Part shown: piece by piece, positions 16,353-25,844 of the stretch
How the letters are laid out: the number at the start of each line of letters is the position of its first letter
Numbering within the stretch: the stretch's first letter is position 1
NCBI GenBank assembly: GCA_030525455.1
Contig: JAUNER010000012.1
Span: 1 to 64,000 of the forward strand
Direction: 5' to 3'
DNA: 64,000 nt
From: Akkermansia sp.
GTDB lineage: Bacteria; Verrucomicrobiota; Verrucomicrobiia; Verrucomicrobiales; Akkermansiaceae
The notes under the pieces: generated by a model
Told to the model about the DNA's origin: nothing
The model's input: only the letters and a program-made list of their open reading frames with translations
Databases searched by the model: none
Made by a program: the position numbers and the translations under genes

Positions 16353-17030
16353 ATGAAGAAGACACTCATCGTATCATCATTGGTTTGCCTTGCACAAATG
16401 GCAGTAGCCAGCACCATCGTCTATTCCGCAAATGAATGGACAGATAGTAACTCTGCCGGATATGCAACTAAATACATTAACCTAGAAGAAGCATTAAGCT
16501 CTGATGTAAGTTGGAGCCTAACAGCAGAATATACCCTAAATGGATTAACAATGAACCAATGGGGGTCTGCATTTCTAGCTTCAGGCACAGATCCCCTTCT
16601 TGAACAAGCCAATTACAAAAATACGACTGCATTCCAATATTATGTAGGGACAAGTCAAAATGGGAACGGAGAAGGCTTCCAAACATTAGGCTTTATTACC
16701 GAAAACAACGACTTAAAAACCTACGGTGCAAGCACCAACATTCTTACAAACGTCGGTACAGCTACATTGGAAATGTCATGGGATGTAAAAACAGAAACAC
16801 TCTCTTGGTCTATTTCTTCAAATGGAGCAGATGTAGCCTCTGCTGAATTTATCAAATCAGATTATGCCGCCTCTGACTCAGAAATCACATCTCTAAGTTA
16901 TGCTCTTAATTTCACCGGTAACACCCCAGCATCATTAAACACTCTCACTGTAACAATTGTTCCGGAACCGACAACAGCATCGCTCGGATTACTTGGTGTA
17001 GCTGCATTATTCCTTCGCCGCCGCCGCTAA
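16353..17030 (+). CDS. Secreted PEP-CTERM anchored protein
   Basis: The 225-residue product has a signal peptide (MKKTLIVSSLVCLAQMAVAS), a middle region rich in Ser, Thr and Asn with a beta-strand character and no catalytic motif, and the C-terminal VPEPTTASLGLLGVAALFLRRRR. That tail is the PEP-CTERM sorting signal: a PEP motif, a hydrophobic helix and an arginine cluster, recognised by an exosortase. It should be exported and processed at the envelope, and may be an extracellular or biofilm protein. It stands alone between the RyR cassette and a convergent MFS gene. Confidence 0.88.
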   Translation: MKKTLIVSSLVCLAQMAVASTIVYSANEWTDSNSAGYATKYINLEEALSSDVSWSLTAEYTLNGLTMNQWGSAFLASGTDPLLEQANYKNTTAFQYYVGTSQNGNGEGFQTLGFITENNDLKTYGASTNILTNVGTATLEMSWDVKTETLSWSISSNGADVASAEFIKSDYAASDSEITSLSYALNFTGNTPASLNTLTVTIVPEPTTASLGLLGVAALFLRRRR

Positions 17031-17057
17031 CACTAGACGATATCCTATATTCAGAAA

Positions 17058-17091
17058 AAGTCGCTTCTTTGAATCATCAGAGAAGCGACTT
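17058..17091. terminator. Bidirectional terminator between the PEP-CTERM and MFS genes
   Basis: An 11-bp stem pairs 17058-17068 with 17081-17091 across a 12-nt loop. It is followed by T-rich sequence on the plus strand and preceded by an A-run that gives T on the minus strand. It separates convergent genes. Confidence 0.85.
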
Positions 17092-17123
17092 TTTTATTAA
17101 ACCATTAAAAATCCGCCCCGTTT

Positions 17124-18464
17124 TTACCCTCTAGACTTCGCAAACTTTACAAAAACGGAAGTCACCGCCAAGCTTAAAGAGGCCATTACAATAAACTGGA
17201 GATTAGAAGGGATACAAAGCATCATAAGATACTGGAAGCCGACAGCCAGAAGCCCCAAAACACAGTCCACCAAATTTCCGGCGGCAATCATATCACCGCG
17301 TTCTGCATTATCAGCAGAATTTTGGAAATACGCATTAATCGGCACGAGGAAAAAAGCAGCAGAAACCCCGGCAAGCATCAAGCAGGCATAAAACCCTGAA
17401 GAACTCATCGGCACAAAACTAAGCAAGACACAACTAAGAGTCATCAAAATACCGCCCATAACAGACACTTTTAGCTTTACCCCCTTACTGCACAGCAGAG
17501 AAGCCAGAACGCCCCCCAGCACAGTACCGCCACTCATCCAGACCATCAGCATGGCCCCAATGGTACCGAAGTCATTAGCACCACCGGACAACTCCTTTGC
17601 CATTTGGATGGTCATAAGCATAATAGTCCCCCCAAAGAACCAAAAATACCCAATACCGACCTCGCAAGTTCTTAGAACCGGATGCCGCCATAGCTTAGCC
17701 AGCTGGGTAAAATGCTCATAGAAGAGCGACCATCGAAAAGGGGACTTATTCTGAGGCTCAAACTTTGGCAAAAACAACGAAGAAATAGCCACCGGAATAG
17801 CCGCCAGTAAAAACACCAAACAAGGGAATGATGCCGCATACCAACCATCATTCACACCGGAAGGCTTTACCCAAGCATCAAACCAAGCAAAAAACTCCTG
17901 CGGGAGCCACTCATGCCAAATAGAATCCGAACCGGCATCTAACAAATACGGGAACCAAAAAAACGCACCAATTTGCCCCCCGAGAATAGACAAAATAGAA
18001 GCCATTTCCAGGATACCGCTGGCAAAGCCCATATTTTTTTCCCCGACCAAATCTTTGACAATTCCCTTTTTAGCAGGGCTAAACACCGTTGCTTGAATAG
18101 CAAACAAAGTAAACCAAAAAATGGCCATATTCAAATGATGCACATACAAGCTCACAAACATACCCAAAAGTACAATCACCTGAGTAAGAGCCATGTATTG
18201 AATCACCCTAGCCTTAGCAAAATGGTCAGAAATCCACCCGACAATCGGAGAAAACAACACAAAAGGCAACACAATAATTGCCCCCAGCGGATACTCTAAA
18301 TCTCCCTGATACCCACAATTAGCGGCAAGCCACACCCCCAAAGGAATCAGTACAAATTGTGCCCCTTTCTCATTAAAAGCATTCTGTGCTTGAATGATAA
18401 CCAATCGGGTAAAAGCACCCCAAGGAATGCGAGAATTATTTACGTAGTCAATTGAATTACTCAT
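17124..18464 (-). CDS. MFS transporter, LplT-like
   Basis: The 446-residue product has about 12 hydrophobic segments and is a Major Facilitator Superfamily carrier. The N-terminus (LVIIQAQNAFNEKGAQFVLI) and the loop VGWISDHFAKARVIQ resemble the lysophospholipid transporter LplT group rather than sugar or drug exporters. Substrate unproven. It starts 11 bp downstream of the stop of the cstA gene on the same strand, so the two transporters probably form a unit. Confidence 0.8.
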   Translation of the reverse strand: MSNSIDYVNNSRIPWGAFTRLVIIQAQNAFNEKGAQFVLIPLGVWLAANCGYQGDLEYPLGAIIVLPFVLFSPIVGWISDHFAKARVIQYMALTQVIVLLGMFVSLYVHHLNMAIFWFTLFAIQATVFSPAKKGIVKDLVGEKNMGFASGILEMASILSILGGQIGAFFWFPYLLDAGSDSIWHEWLPQEFFAWFDAWVKPSGVNDGWYAASFPCLVFLLAAIPVAISSLFLPKFEPQNKSPFRWSLFYEHFTQLAKLWRHPVLRTCEVGIGYFWFFGGTIMLMTIQMAKELSGGANDFGTIGAMLMVWMSGGTVLGGVLASLLCSKGVKLKVSVMGGILMTLSCVLLSFVPMSSSGFYACLMLAGVSAAFFLVPINAYFQNSADNAERGDMIAAGNLVDCVLGLLAVGFQYLMMLCIPSNLQFIVMASLSLAVTSVFVKFAKSRG

Positions 18465-18475
18465 TTACAACACAG

Positions 18476-19957
18476 TTAGAGATTATCCTTTTTCAACTTT
18501 GAGCTACGCGCCAAGCACAATGCCGACACAAGAGCGACACCCACGGCAGACAAGCACAAAGAAAGCTCCGTATTTAAGCCTAACATTTGAGGACTAGAGA
18601 AGAAATACTGTAAAACCACCATACTTAAGAACAAAGCCGGAACAGCAGAAATCCAATAAAAACTCCCCTTAGACCGCAAATACACAGAAATCATCCACAA
18701 CGTTATAGAAGCCAAGACCTGATTACCCCAGCCGAAATACTGCCAAATAAGCTGATAATCTACACTACACACAGTAATGGCAATAGCAAACACAGGAATA
18801 GCAATACACAATCGCTTAGATACCTCTGCCTGACTGATATTAAAGCAATCCGCAATCATCAAACGAGTGACACGCAAAGCACTATCCCCCGAAGAAATGG
18901 GCAAAATCACCACACCTAACAGCACAAGAACAGAGCCAATTTGCCCCAGCCACGTTTCAGAAATCAACTGAATAGCCGTCGCCGGCACAGCCCCATTCTT
19001 ACCCACAATGCATTCTAGCAAAGAATCAGACGACCCAAAGAAAGTTAATACAGCCACCGCCCAAATCAAGGCAATAATCCCCTCTGTAATCATAGCACCG
19101 CCAAAAATCGGCAAGCCCTCTTTCTCTGTCTTCATACAACGAGCCATCAATGGCGATTGTGTTGCATGGAAACCACTAATAGCCCCACAGGCGATTGTAA
19201 TAAACATCACCGGGAAAAGTGGAAACTCATGAGGGTGTTGGTTATTGAAAAATTCTAAATTCGGCAACACTTCCAAACCTCGGGGAATGCACATCCATGC
19301 CGGCATCTGCTCTGCAAAAGGCAAGCATAACAATACCCCAAAAATACCCGCCACCATAATGACCAATGCTATAGAGAAAAACGGATAAATACGCCCCATA
19401 ATCGCTTGAATAGGCATCACCGTCGCTAAAAAATAATACCCGAAAATTATCCATAACCACCCCGTAACACCAATCCCCAAATAAGACTCCGTAAGAGGAG
19501 CCAGCAACGTAGCAGGCCCCACAGCAAATACCACCCCAACTAACACATTAAACACAATACAAATCACGCGTACCGCCCACTTAGTAGAATCTCCCAAATA
19601 ATGACCAAGAATTTCCGGCAAGTTTTCCCCTTTATGGCGAAGAGAAATCATCCCTGCCACATAATCGTGAACCATACCGGCAAAAATACAACCAATAACA
19701 ATCCACAACAATGCGGCCGGACCATACAATGCTCCCAAAACCGCACCAAAAATGGGGCCTAAGCCGGCAATATTCAATAATTGAATCAAAAAAATTCGCC
19801 ATCTGGGCATCACCACATAATCCACACCATCCGCATACTCGATAGCCGGAGTTACGCGATTATCCGGTTTAAAAATACGAGCCATCACCCGACCATAAAA
19901 AACATACCCAAGAATCAGTACCAGCAATCCGGCTAAAAATACACAATATCCAGTCAT
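18476..19957 (-). CDS. cstA: Carbon starvation protein A family transporter
   Basis: CstA-family proteins are inner-membrane carriers for pyruvate or peptides. The 493-residue product (ATG at 19957, MTGYCVFLAGLLVLILGY) has about 13 membrane segments and the family motif DGVDYVVMPRWRIF followed by NIAGLGPIFGAVLGALYG and the loop MVHDYVAGMISLRHKGENLP. It is shorter than E. coli CstA, in the range of compact homologues. The longer reading from 20074 adds 39 residues with many Cys that do not resemble the family. Substrate not determined. Confidence 0.85.
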   Translation of the reverse strand: MTGYCVFLAGLLVLILGYVFYGRVMARIFKPDNRVTPAIEYADGVDYVVMPRWRIFLIQLLNIAGLGPIFGAVLGALYGPAALLWIVIGCIFAGMVHDYVAGMISLRHKGENLPEILGHYLGDSTKWAVRVICIVFNVLVGVVFAVGPATLLAPLTESYLGIGVTGWLWIIFGYYFLATVMPIQAIMGRIYPFFSIALVIMVAGIFGVLLCLPFAEQMPAWMCIPRGLEVLPNLEFFNNQHPHEFPLFPVMFITIACGAISGFHATQSPLMARCMKTEKEGLPIFGGAMITEGIIALIWAVAVLTFFGSSDSLLECIVGKNGAVPATAIQLISETWLGQIGSVLVLLGVVILPISSGDSALRVTRLMIADCFNISQAEVSKRLCIAIPVFAIAITVCSVDYQLIWQYFGWGNQVLASITLWMISVYLRSKGSFYWISAVPALFLSMVVLQYFFSSPQMLGLNTELSLCLSAVGVALVSALCLARSSKLKKDNL

Positions 19958-20135
19958 ATCAGTCGTACAACATTTTTCTCTACACGAGAGCGAACACATC
20001 ATACTCTTACCTAGTCTCCCCCTCAAGCAGTTATACTGTACTAAAAAATCAACGTTTCCGCCATAAACACACACTCCTTACTTGCCAGAAACAACAAACT
20101 TATCATAACATCAAACATACATTACAATTACAGTT

Positions 20136-21878
20136 ATGGAACATAGCTTCAACCTCATTTTCGCATTTGTCGGCGGACTCACAGCGGCTCTCTTATTTGG
20201 TCTACTGGCACGAAAATTTCACCTTTCTCCCTTAGTCGGGTACTTACTGGCCGGCATTGTTGTCGGACCACACTTTCCCGGCTTTGTGGCAGACACCCAT
20301 ACAGTTGACCAATTTGCGGAATTAGGGGTTATTCTACTTATGTTCGGTGTAGGGCTTCACTTTCACCTAAAAGACCTGCTAGCTGTACAAAAAATAGCCG
20401 TACCCGGAGCGGCCGTCCAAATTTCTGTAGCGACATTACTAGGGGTACTCGTAGGCTATATCTTTGATTGGTCTCTCGTATCAGGCCTAATTTTCGGTAT
20501 GGCCATTTCTGTCGCCAGTACAGTCGTGCTTACCCGAGTACTAGAAGACCACCAAAACTTACACACCCCCAGCGGGCACGTTGCCCTTGGGTGGCTCGTT
20601 GTAGAAGACTTATTTACAATTCTACTACTAGTTCTCATCCCTGCTATCATGGAAGCCCAATCTGCCGGGGGAGCAGATGGTTCTACGGATTTCTACTCTG
20701 TACTAGGGAAGCTGGGGATAATGTTGCTCAAACTCACAGCACTCGTCGCCCTCACCCTATTTGCAGGGAAAAAAATCATACCCATCGTGCTACGCTATGT
20801 GGCAAAAACCGGGTCACGCGATTTATTTACCCTAGCGGTACTAGTTATCGCCCTAGGGGTAGCGGTTTGCTCGGCAGAGTTATTTAGTGCCTCAATGGTA
20901 CTGGGGGCATTCCTTGCGGGGATGGTCGTGGGGCAATCTGACTTTTGTGCCCGAGCCGCCGCAGAAGCTATGCTCATGAGAGATGCCTTTGCGGTCTTAT
21001 TTTTCGTATCCGTAGGGATGAAATTTGATCCTTCCTCGGTTATCGACTGCTGGCCGCTGGCTCTAGCCACCCTAGCCGTCGTCATGATAGGCAAGCCCAT
21101 AGCCGCATTTGTCGTCGTTCGGATGCTAAAAAAACCCACAGCCCTCTCTATGAATATCTCTGTGGCACTTGCTCAAATAGGGGAATTCTCATTTATTTTA
21201 GCAGGGATAGGGATGCAATACAACATTCTGCCGACAGAAGCCAATCAAGCCATCATCCTTGCCGCAGTCATTTCTATTTCATTAAACCCAATTATTTACC
21301 GCCAGATTCCGGCGAGCTTGAAATGGTTGGAAAAACGAGGGTGGGCAAAAAACAATACCTCAGATATAAACACTATGACGCCCCCACCAGAGGAATCCGT
21401 CAGACGCGTCGTGCTCGTTGGCTTTGGACCAACAGGAAAATTACTCAAAGGAATCCTCAATAAAAACGGGGTGGAAGTCGTCATCATCGAAATGAACATA
21501 GACACCGTTACTCGCATCAAAGAGCAAGGGGATAAAGTCGTCTATGGTGATGCCCGCCAGCGGGAAGTGCTTCGCCATGCCGGCATCGAATACGCCGAGA
21601 GCTTAATCCTATCTGCCATGATTCCGGCTGCTCATGAGATAGTGGAAGTGGCCCTAGACATCAATCCCCGACTACAAGTCATGATTCACACAAAATATAT
21701 GAGAGACGTAGACACCCTCAAACAAGCAGGAGCAACACACGTATTCTCATCAGAATCAGAAGTTGCCCTCTCTATGGCAGAATACTTCCTCAAAGAAGGT
21801 GGTGCAGATGACGAAACAATCGTCCTTGAACGCCAACGAATTCGAGCATTACTAAACAACGAAAACAGCATTCTTTAA
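20136..21878 (+). CDS. CPA2-type cation:proton antiporter with TrkA-N domain (KefB/YbaL-like)
   Basis: The 580-residue product has about 12 membrane segments in residues 1-395 with PLVGYLLAGIVVGPHFPGF and FAELGVILLMFGVGLHF, the Na+/H+ exchanger (CPA2) signature. The soluble C-terminus is a TrkA-N domain with the dinucleotide motif VVLVGFGPTGKLL. This matches the KefB/KefC/YbaL group, which gates K+ or other cation efflux by nucleotide binding. There is no KefF/KefG ancillary gene nearby. It is divergent from cstA across a 178-bp spacer. Confidence 0.88.
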   Translation: MEHSFNLIFAFVGGLTAALLFGLLARKFHLSPLVGYLLAGIVVGPHFPGFVADTHTVDQFAELGVILLMFGVGLHFHLKDLLAVQKIAVPGAAVQISVATLLGVLVGYIFDWSLVSGLIFGMAISVASTVVLTRVLEDHQNLHTPSGHVALGWLVVEDLFTILLLVLIPAIMEAQSAGGADGSTDFYSVLGKLGIMLLKLTALVALTLFAGKKIIPIVLRYVAKTGSRDLFTLAVLVIALGVAVCSAELFSASMVLGAFLAGMVVGQSDFCARAAAEAMLMRDAFAVLFFVSVGMKFDPSSVIDCWPLALATLAVVMIGKPIAAFVVVRMLKKPTALSMNISVALAQIGEFSFILAGIGMQYNILPTEANQAIILAAVISISLNPIIYRQIPASLKWLEKRGWAKNNTSDINTMTPPPEESVRRVVLVGFGPTGKLLKGILNKNGVEVVIIEMNIDTVTRIKEQGDKVVYGDARQREVLRHAGIEYAESLILSAMIPAAHEIVEVALDINPRLQVMIHTKYMRDVDTLKQAGATHVFSSESEVALSMAEYFLKEGGADDETIVLERQRIRALLNNENSIL

Positions 21879-21913
21879 TCTAACCTTACCCCCTCACTCT
21901 TGTTCATACAACA

Positions 21914-21950
21914 AAGCCCATCCTCTTCGGTATGAAGAGAATGGGCTTTT
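21914..21950. terminator. Bidirectional terminator between the antiporter gene and ilvD
   Basis: A 16-bp stem with one mismatch pairs 21914-21929 with 21935-21950 around a 5-nt loop. It lies 35 bp past the antiporter stop and just before the ilvD stop, in the gap between convergent genes. Confidence 0.8.
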
Positions 21951-21974
21951 CTGCAAATAAATAAATGCTGCTAC

Positions 21975-23651
21975 TTATTCACCCTTGCGAAGTACAGCAC
22001 CGCAACTGGCATTCATCGCCTGTTGACGATAACGGCTCAACCACGATGACGTTACCTTTTGGTATGTAGGCTTCCACTCGGCACGACGCTGTGCAATTTC
22101 TTCATCCGTTAAACGCACATTCAAGGTACGTTCCGGTATGGAATATTCAATGATATCGCCATCCTTTAATAAACCGATTAGGCCACCTTCTGCCGCTTCC
22201 GGAGAAATATGCCCAATGCACGCACCATGAGTAGCACCGGAGAATCTACCATCGGTAATCAATGCAACCTCAGCCCCTAAGCCCTGCCCCATAATGTAAG
22301 AAGTAGGGGCAAGCATTTCCTGCATACCGGGGCCACCTTTAGGACCTTCATTGCGAATAACAACCACATCACCGGATTTTACCTTACCGCCAAGGATGCC
22401 CTCGCAGGCTTCTTCTTGAGACTCAAAAATCACAGCAGGGCCACTAAAGCTCATCATATTTGGATGAACGCCGGCTTTTTTCACCACGCCCCCTTCGAGA
22501 GCCAGATTACCGAACAACACAGCCAAGCCACCATCAGCAGAGTAAGCATTTTCCAGCGGATGAATCACTGTTTCATCCTGAATTTCGCATCCCTCAACTG
22601 TTTCGCCCAGAGTCTTACCACTCACCGTCAAAGCATCCATGTGCAAAGCACCGGGAATCTTTGAAATCTCATGAATAATGGCACTTATCCCCCCTGCACG
22701 CAGAACATCCTGCATATGGAACCTAGACGATGGAGCCACCTTACAAATATTTGGCGTGCGACGAGAAATATCGTTGATGCGTTGTAAATCGTAATCAACC
22801 CCGGCTTCACGAGCAATTGCCAGCGTATGAAGTACGGTATTTGAGCTACCGCCCATGGCCATATCAATGGTAAAGGCATTATCAATAGCATCTCTGGTCA
22901 CGATGTCTCTGGGAAGAGGACCATCTGCCTTTGCCATTTCCACAGCACGGCGAGCTGTTTGCTTCCAGAACTCGCGACGCTCATCTGAAGTAGCCAGTAA
23001 TGACCCGTTCCCCGGTAATGCTAAACCTATTACTTCACTCAAACAATTCATGGAATTTGCCGTAAACATACCGGAACATGACCCAGCTCCCGGACAAGCA
23101 CGACACTCGATAGAATGTAACTCAGAATGATTAATCTTACCTGCTTTATAACGAGCAACAGCTTCAAAAACACTATTGAGGTCAAGCACAGAACCATCTT
23201 CTGCCATACCGGCAGCCATCGGACCACCACTACAGAAAATTGTGGGGATATTGCAACGGAGAGCCCCCATAATCATACCCGGCACAATTTTATCACAGTT
23301 AGGGATACAAATCATAGCATCAAAGGCATGGGCACTGAGCATCGTTTCTACACTATCAGCTATTAACTCACGACTGGCCAAAGAAAACTTCATGCCACCA
23401 TGCCCCATAGCAATACCATCACAAACCCCGGGCAAATTGAATTCAACAGGTGTACCACCTGCCTTACGAACTTCCTCCTTAATCAAGGTTGCCACTTTAT
23501 TTAGATGGACGTGACCGGGAATAACTTCATTAAATGAGTTACAAATGGCAATAAACGGACGACTCAAATCTTCATCCGTCATCCCGGTGGCACGCATTAA
23601 GCTACGATGTGGAGCACGTTCAAATCCTGATTTTACACGATCACTTCTCAT
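21975..23651 (-). CDS. ilvD: Dihydroxy-acid dehydratase
   Basis: IlvD is an iron-sulfur dehydratase that makes 2-oxoisovalerate and its isoleucine-pathway homologue for branched-chain amino acids; 2-oxoisovalerate is also the PanB substrate. The 558-residue product has normal length and the cluster Cys positions: Cys37 in [11 protein letters not shown], Cys119 in CDKIVPGM and Cys192 in [10 protein letters not shown]. Conserved [11 protein letters not shown] and [11 protein letters not shown] are present. It is divergent from the phoB-like gene. Confidence 0.96.
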   Translation of the reverse strand: MRSDRVKSGFERAPHRSLMRATGMTDEDLSRPFIAICNSFNEVIPGHVHLNKVATLIKEEVRKAGGTPVEFNLPGVCDGIAMGHGGMKFSLASRELIADSVETMLSAHAFDAMICIPNCDKIVPGMIMGALRCNIPTIFCSGGPMAAGMAEDGSVLDLNSVFEAVARYKAGKINHSELHSIECRACPGAGSCSGMFTANSMNCLSEVIGLALPGNGSLLATSDERREFWKQTARRAVEMAKADGPLPRDIVTRDAIDNAFTIDMAMGGSSNTVLHTLAIAREAGVDYDLQRINDISRRTPNICKVAPSSRFHMQDVLRAGGISAIIHEISKIPGALHMDALTVSGKTLGETVEGCEIQDETVIHPLENAYSADGGLAVLFGNLALEGGVVKKAGVHPNMMSFSGPAVIFESQEEACEGILGGKVKSGDVVVIRNEGPKGGPGMQEMLAPTSYIMGQGLGAEVALITDGRFSGATHGACIGHISPEAAEGGLIGLLKDGDIIEYSIPERTLNVRLTDEEIAQRRAEWKPTYQKVTSSWLSRYRQQAMNASCGAVLRKGE

Positions 23652-23831
23652 AATTATCTATGAACTTGTACGAGCGGAGTGTACCATATCCCCCACAGAT
23701 GAGAAGTAGAATAAAGTACACACTTGCCAATGTGGGCATTCTCAACTATCTTTTCCATGTCATCCATAGAGAATTTACTCATCGCCACGCACATTCTGCC
23801 AATTATCAACGAATTTTCTCTACTTTGCTTC

Positions 23832-24518
23832 ATGCCTACCATTCTCATTGCTGAAGACGAACAATCCATTTCTGAACTGATTGCCTTTAACTTACAACGG
23901 GCTGGTTTTGAAGTCTTGGCATCTTACAATGGACCGGATACTATCACTATGGCACAGGCACAGCACCCCGACCTTGTGCTACTTGACCAAATGATGCCGG
24001 GGCTGGATGGGCATGGGGTACTACGAGAAATGCGAAGAGATGCCCGAACTCAAGATATCCCCATCATTTTCCTTACGGCAAAAGCTCAAACAGAAGATAA
24101 AATTCAAGGGTTAGAACTCGGTGCGGATGATTACGTTACCAAACCATTTAGCCCCAAAGAACTTATCCTTCGCATCAATAATGTACTCAGACGCTGTGAA
24201 CAAGCTCCCGGGAAAGTCATCCATGAAATGGGGCCATTTAAATTTGATAAAAACGCCCTAAAATTCTACATAAACAACCAGGAAATTGACCTCACCTCTA
24301 CGGAATTTAAACTTCTCGTCTATTTAGCAGAGCGGTGCGAACAAACCATTCACAGAGATGACCTACTAACTTATGTTTGGGGGTACAGCCAACAGTCCCA
24401 ATCAAGAACGCTAGATACCCACATGAAACGATTACGCCAAAAACTAGGAGATTATGCCAACTGCATAGAGACCATCCGAGCTGTGGGCTATCAATTCACG
24501 CCCCCTCAATCCTCTTAG
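23832..24518 (+). CDS. OmpR/PhoB-family response regulator
   Basis: The 228-residue product has a CheY-type receiver domain with the phospho-acceptor Asp52 (VLLDQMMPG), the acidic pair at residues 8-9 (AEDE) and Lys104 (VTKPF), followed by a winged-helix DNA-binding domain from about residue 130 with LTSTEFKLLVYLAE and ETIRAVGYQF. The upstream start at 23724 would add 36 residues before MPTILIAEDE and is rejected. It is 23 bp upstream of the sensor kinase. PhoB of the phosphate regulon is the closest pattern, but no pho-box was recognised. Confidence 0.9.
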   Translation: MPTILIAEDEQSISELIAFNLQRAGFEVLASYNGPDTITMAQAQHPDLVLLDQMMPGLDGHGVLREMRRDARTQDIPIIFLTAKAQTEDKIQGLELGADDYVTKPFSPKELILRINNVLRRCEQAPGKVIHEMGPFKFDKNALKFYINNQEIDLTSTEFKLLVYLAERCEQTIHRDDLLTYVWGYSQQSQSRTLDTHMKRLRQKLGDYANCIETIRAVGYQFTPPQSS

Positions 24519-24541
24519 TCTACTGAATAATCTACGGTTAC

Positions 24542-25762
24542 ATGACCACCATTGAACATATCTTGCTAATACTGCTACTGGCTTCTCTGTACTTTAACTG
24601 GAAGCTCATTCAGCGTATTCAATCTGCTCTGCGTGCAAAGAAAAAAGCCCTACGTGACTCTAAGCGACTCATGATGCGAGCAGAAGAAGCTCAGTCACAA
24701 ACCATCGTAGACAAACGCCGCTTTATAGAGGCATTGGGTGAGCCCTTTATACTCATAGGACCATCAGGGCATATATCTATGGCAAATTCTCATGCACTTG
24801 CCTTATTCCGAGAAAAACTAGAAGGCCGCCACATAAACACCTTATCTGTTAATAATGAACTTCTCCCATTTATACGAGAAGCATTCGTAAATCATGGTTC
24901 TACAACCAAAGAATTCACCCTATCAGGGGAATCATCTCCACAACATCTCAATAGTAGCATTACAGCGTGGCAATTAGATAGTGCCATCGTAGACTCCCCC
25001 ATTTTAGAAAAACGCATCATCATCCGCAATGTCACCCAAAATTACCAAACAAACCAAATGCGACGTGACTTTGTGGCCAATGCCTCACACGAACTACGCA
25101 CGCCCCTAACCATTATCATGGGGTATATAGAAAACCTCATGGAAGATGGGTTCCTCAAAGAACAGCCTGAATTATCTGTCAAATTTTTAGGCACAATGTT
25201 CCAAAATAGCCAACGACTAATGCACCTTATTGAGGATATGCTCATGATTTCTAAACTCGAATCCGGTCAAAAAGCACTCCTCAAAGAAGAATGGTTCCCC
25301 CTCAAAGAAATTATTGAAGATACCTTTGCTCGGCTAGACTCCATTCGTGAACGGAAACAAGCCACTTTACAATGCTCCATCCCGCAAGATTGGTATATTT
25401 ATGGTGATTCTTTCTACTGGGCTCAAATCCTCTTTAACCTAACAGAAAATGCTCTTAAACAAAATTCAGGCCCCAACCTAAAAATAAGCATTGAAGCGGA
25501 ACTCTCACCTGAATATTGTCACCTATATGTGAATGATAATGGAGTAGGCATTCCGACAGAAGCCATTCCCTATTTATTTAACAGATTTTACCGAGTCGAA
25601 AAAAATCTATCCTCTGAGATAAAAGGAACAGGCTTGGGACTTTCTATCGTCAAACACGCTATCGAGGCCCACGACTGCCACATTTCTGCCACTAGTACCC
25701 CCCACGAAAAAACAACATTCCACATTTCCATCCCTCTTTCTCGATTTAAGGAGAAAAACTAA
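24542..25762 (+). CDS. Sensor histidine kinase, PhoR-like
   Basis: The 406-residue product has one N-terminal membrane segment, a PAS-like domain at about 60-165, a dimerisation/phosphoacceptor helix with His183 in NASHELRTPLT, and a C-terminal HATPase with the N box (NLTENALKQN), DNGVGIP and a GTGLGLSIV G2 box. The lack of a large periplasmic loop, together with the PAS domain, matches PhoR. It follows the response regulator with a short gap and ends before a bidirectional terminator. Confidence 0.9.
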   Translation: MTTIEHILLILLLASLYFNWKLIQRIQSALRAKKKALRDSKRLMMRAEEAQSQTIVDKRRFIEALGEPFILIGPSGHISMANSHALALFREKLEGRHINTLSVNNELLPFIREAFVNHGSTTKEFTLSGESSPQHLNSSITAWQLDSAIVDSPILEKRIIIRNVTQNYQTNQMRRDFVANASHELRTPLTIIMGYIENLMEDGFLKEQPELSVKFLGTMFQNSQRLMHLIEDMLMISKLESGQKALLKEEWFPLKEIIEDTFARLDSIRERKQATLQCSIPQDWYIYGDSFYWAQILFNLTENALKQNSGPNLKISIEAELSPEYCHLYVNDNGVGIPTEAIPYLFNRFYRVEKNLSSEIKGTGLGLSIVKHAIEAHDCHISATSTPHEKTTFHISIPLSRFKEKN

Positions 25763-25784
25763 CTTCTCTCTTTCTCAACAAAAA

Positions 25785-25820
25785 AAGTGCCTATCTGCTA
25801 CTTACACAGAATAGGCACTT
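25785..25820. terminator. Bidirectional terminator between the histidine kinase gene and rho
   Basis: A 10-bp stem (25785-25794 with 25811-25820) with flanking A- and T-rich runs lies between the convergent kinase and rho genes. Confidence 0.82.
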
Positions 25821-25844
25821 CTTTCTACAAAATAAGCTAAACTG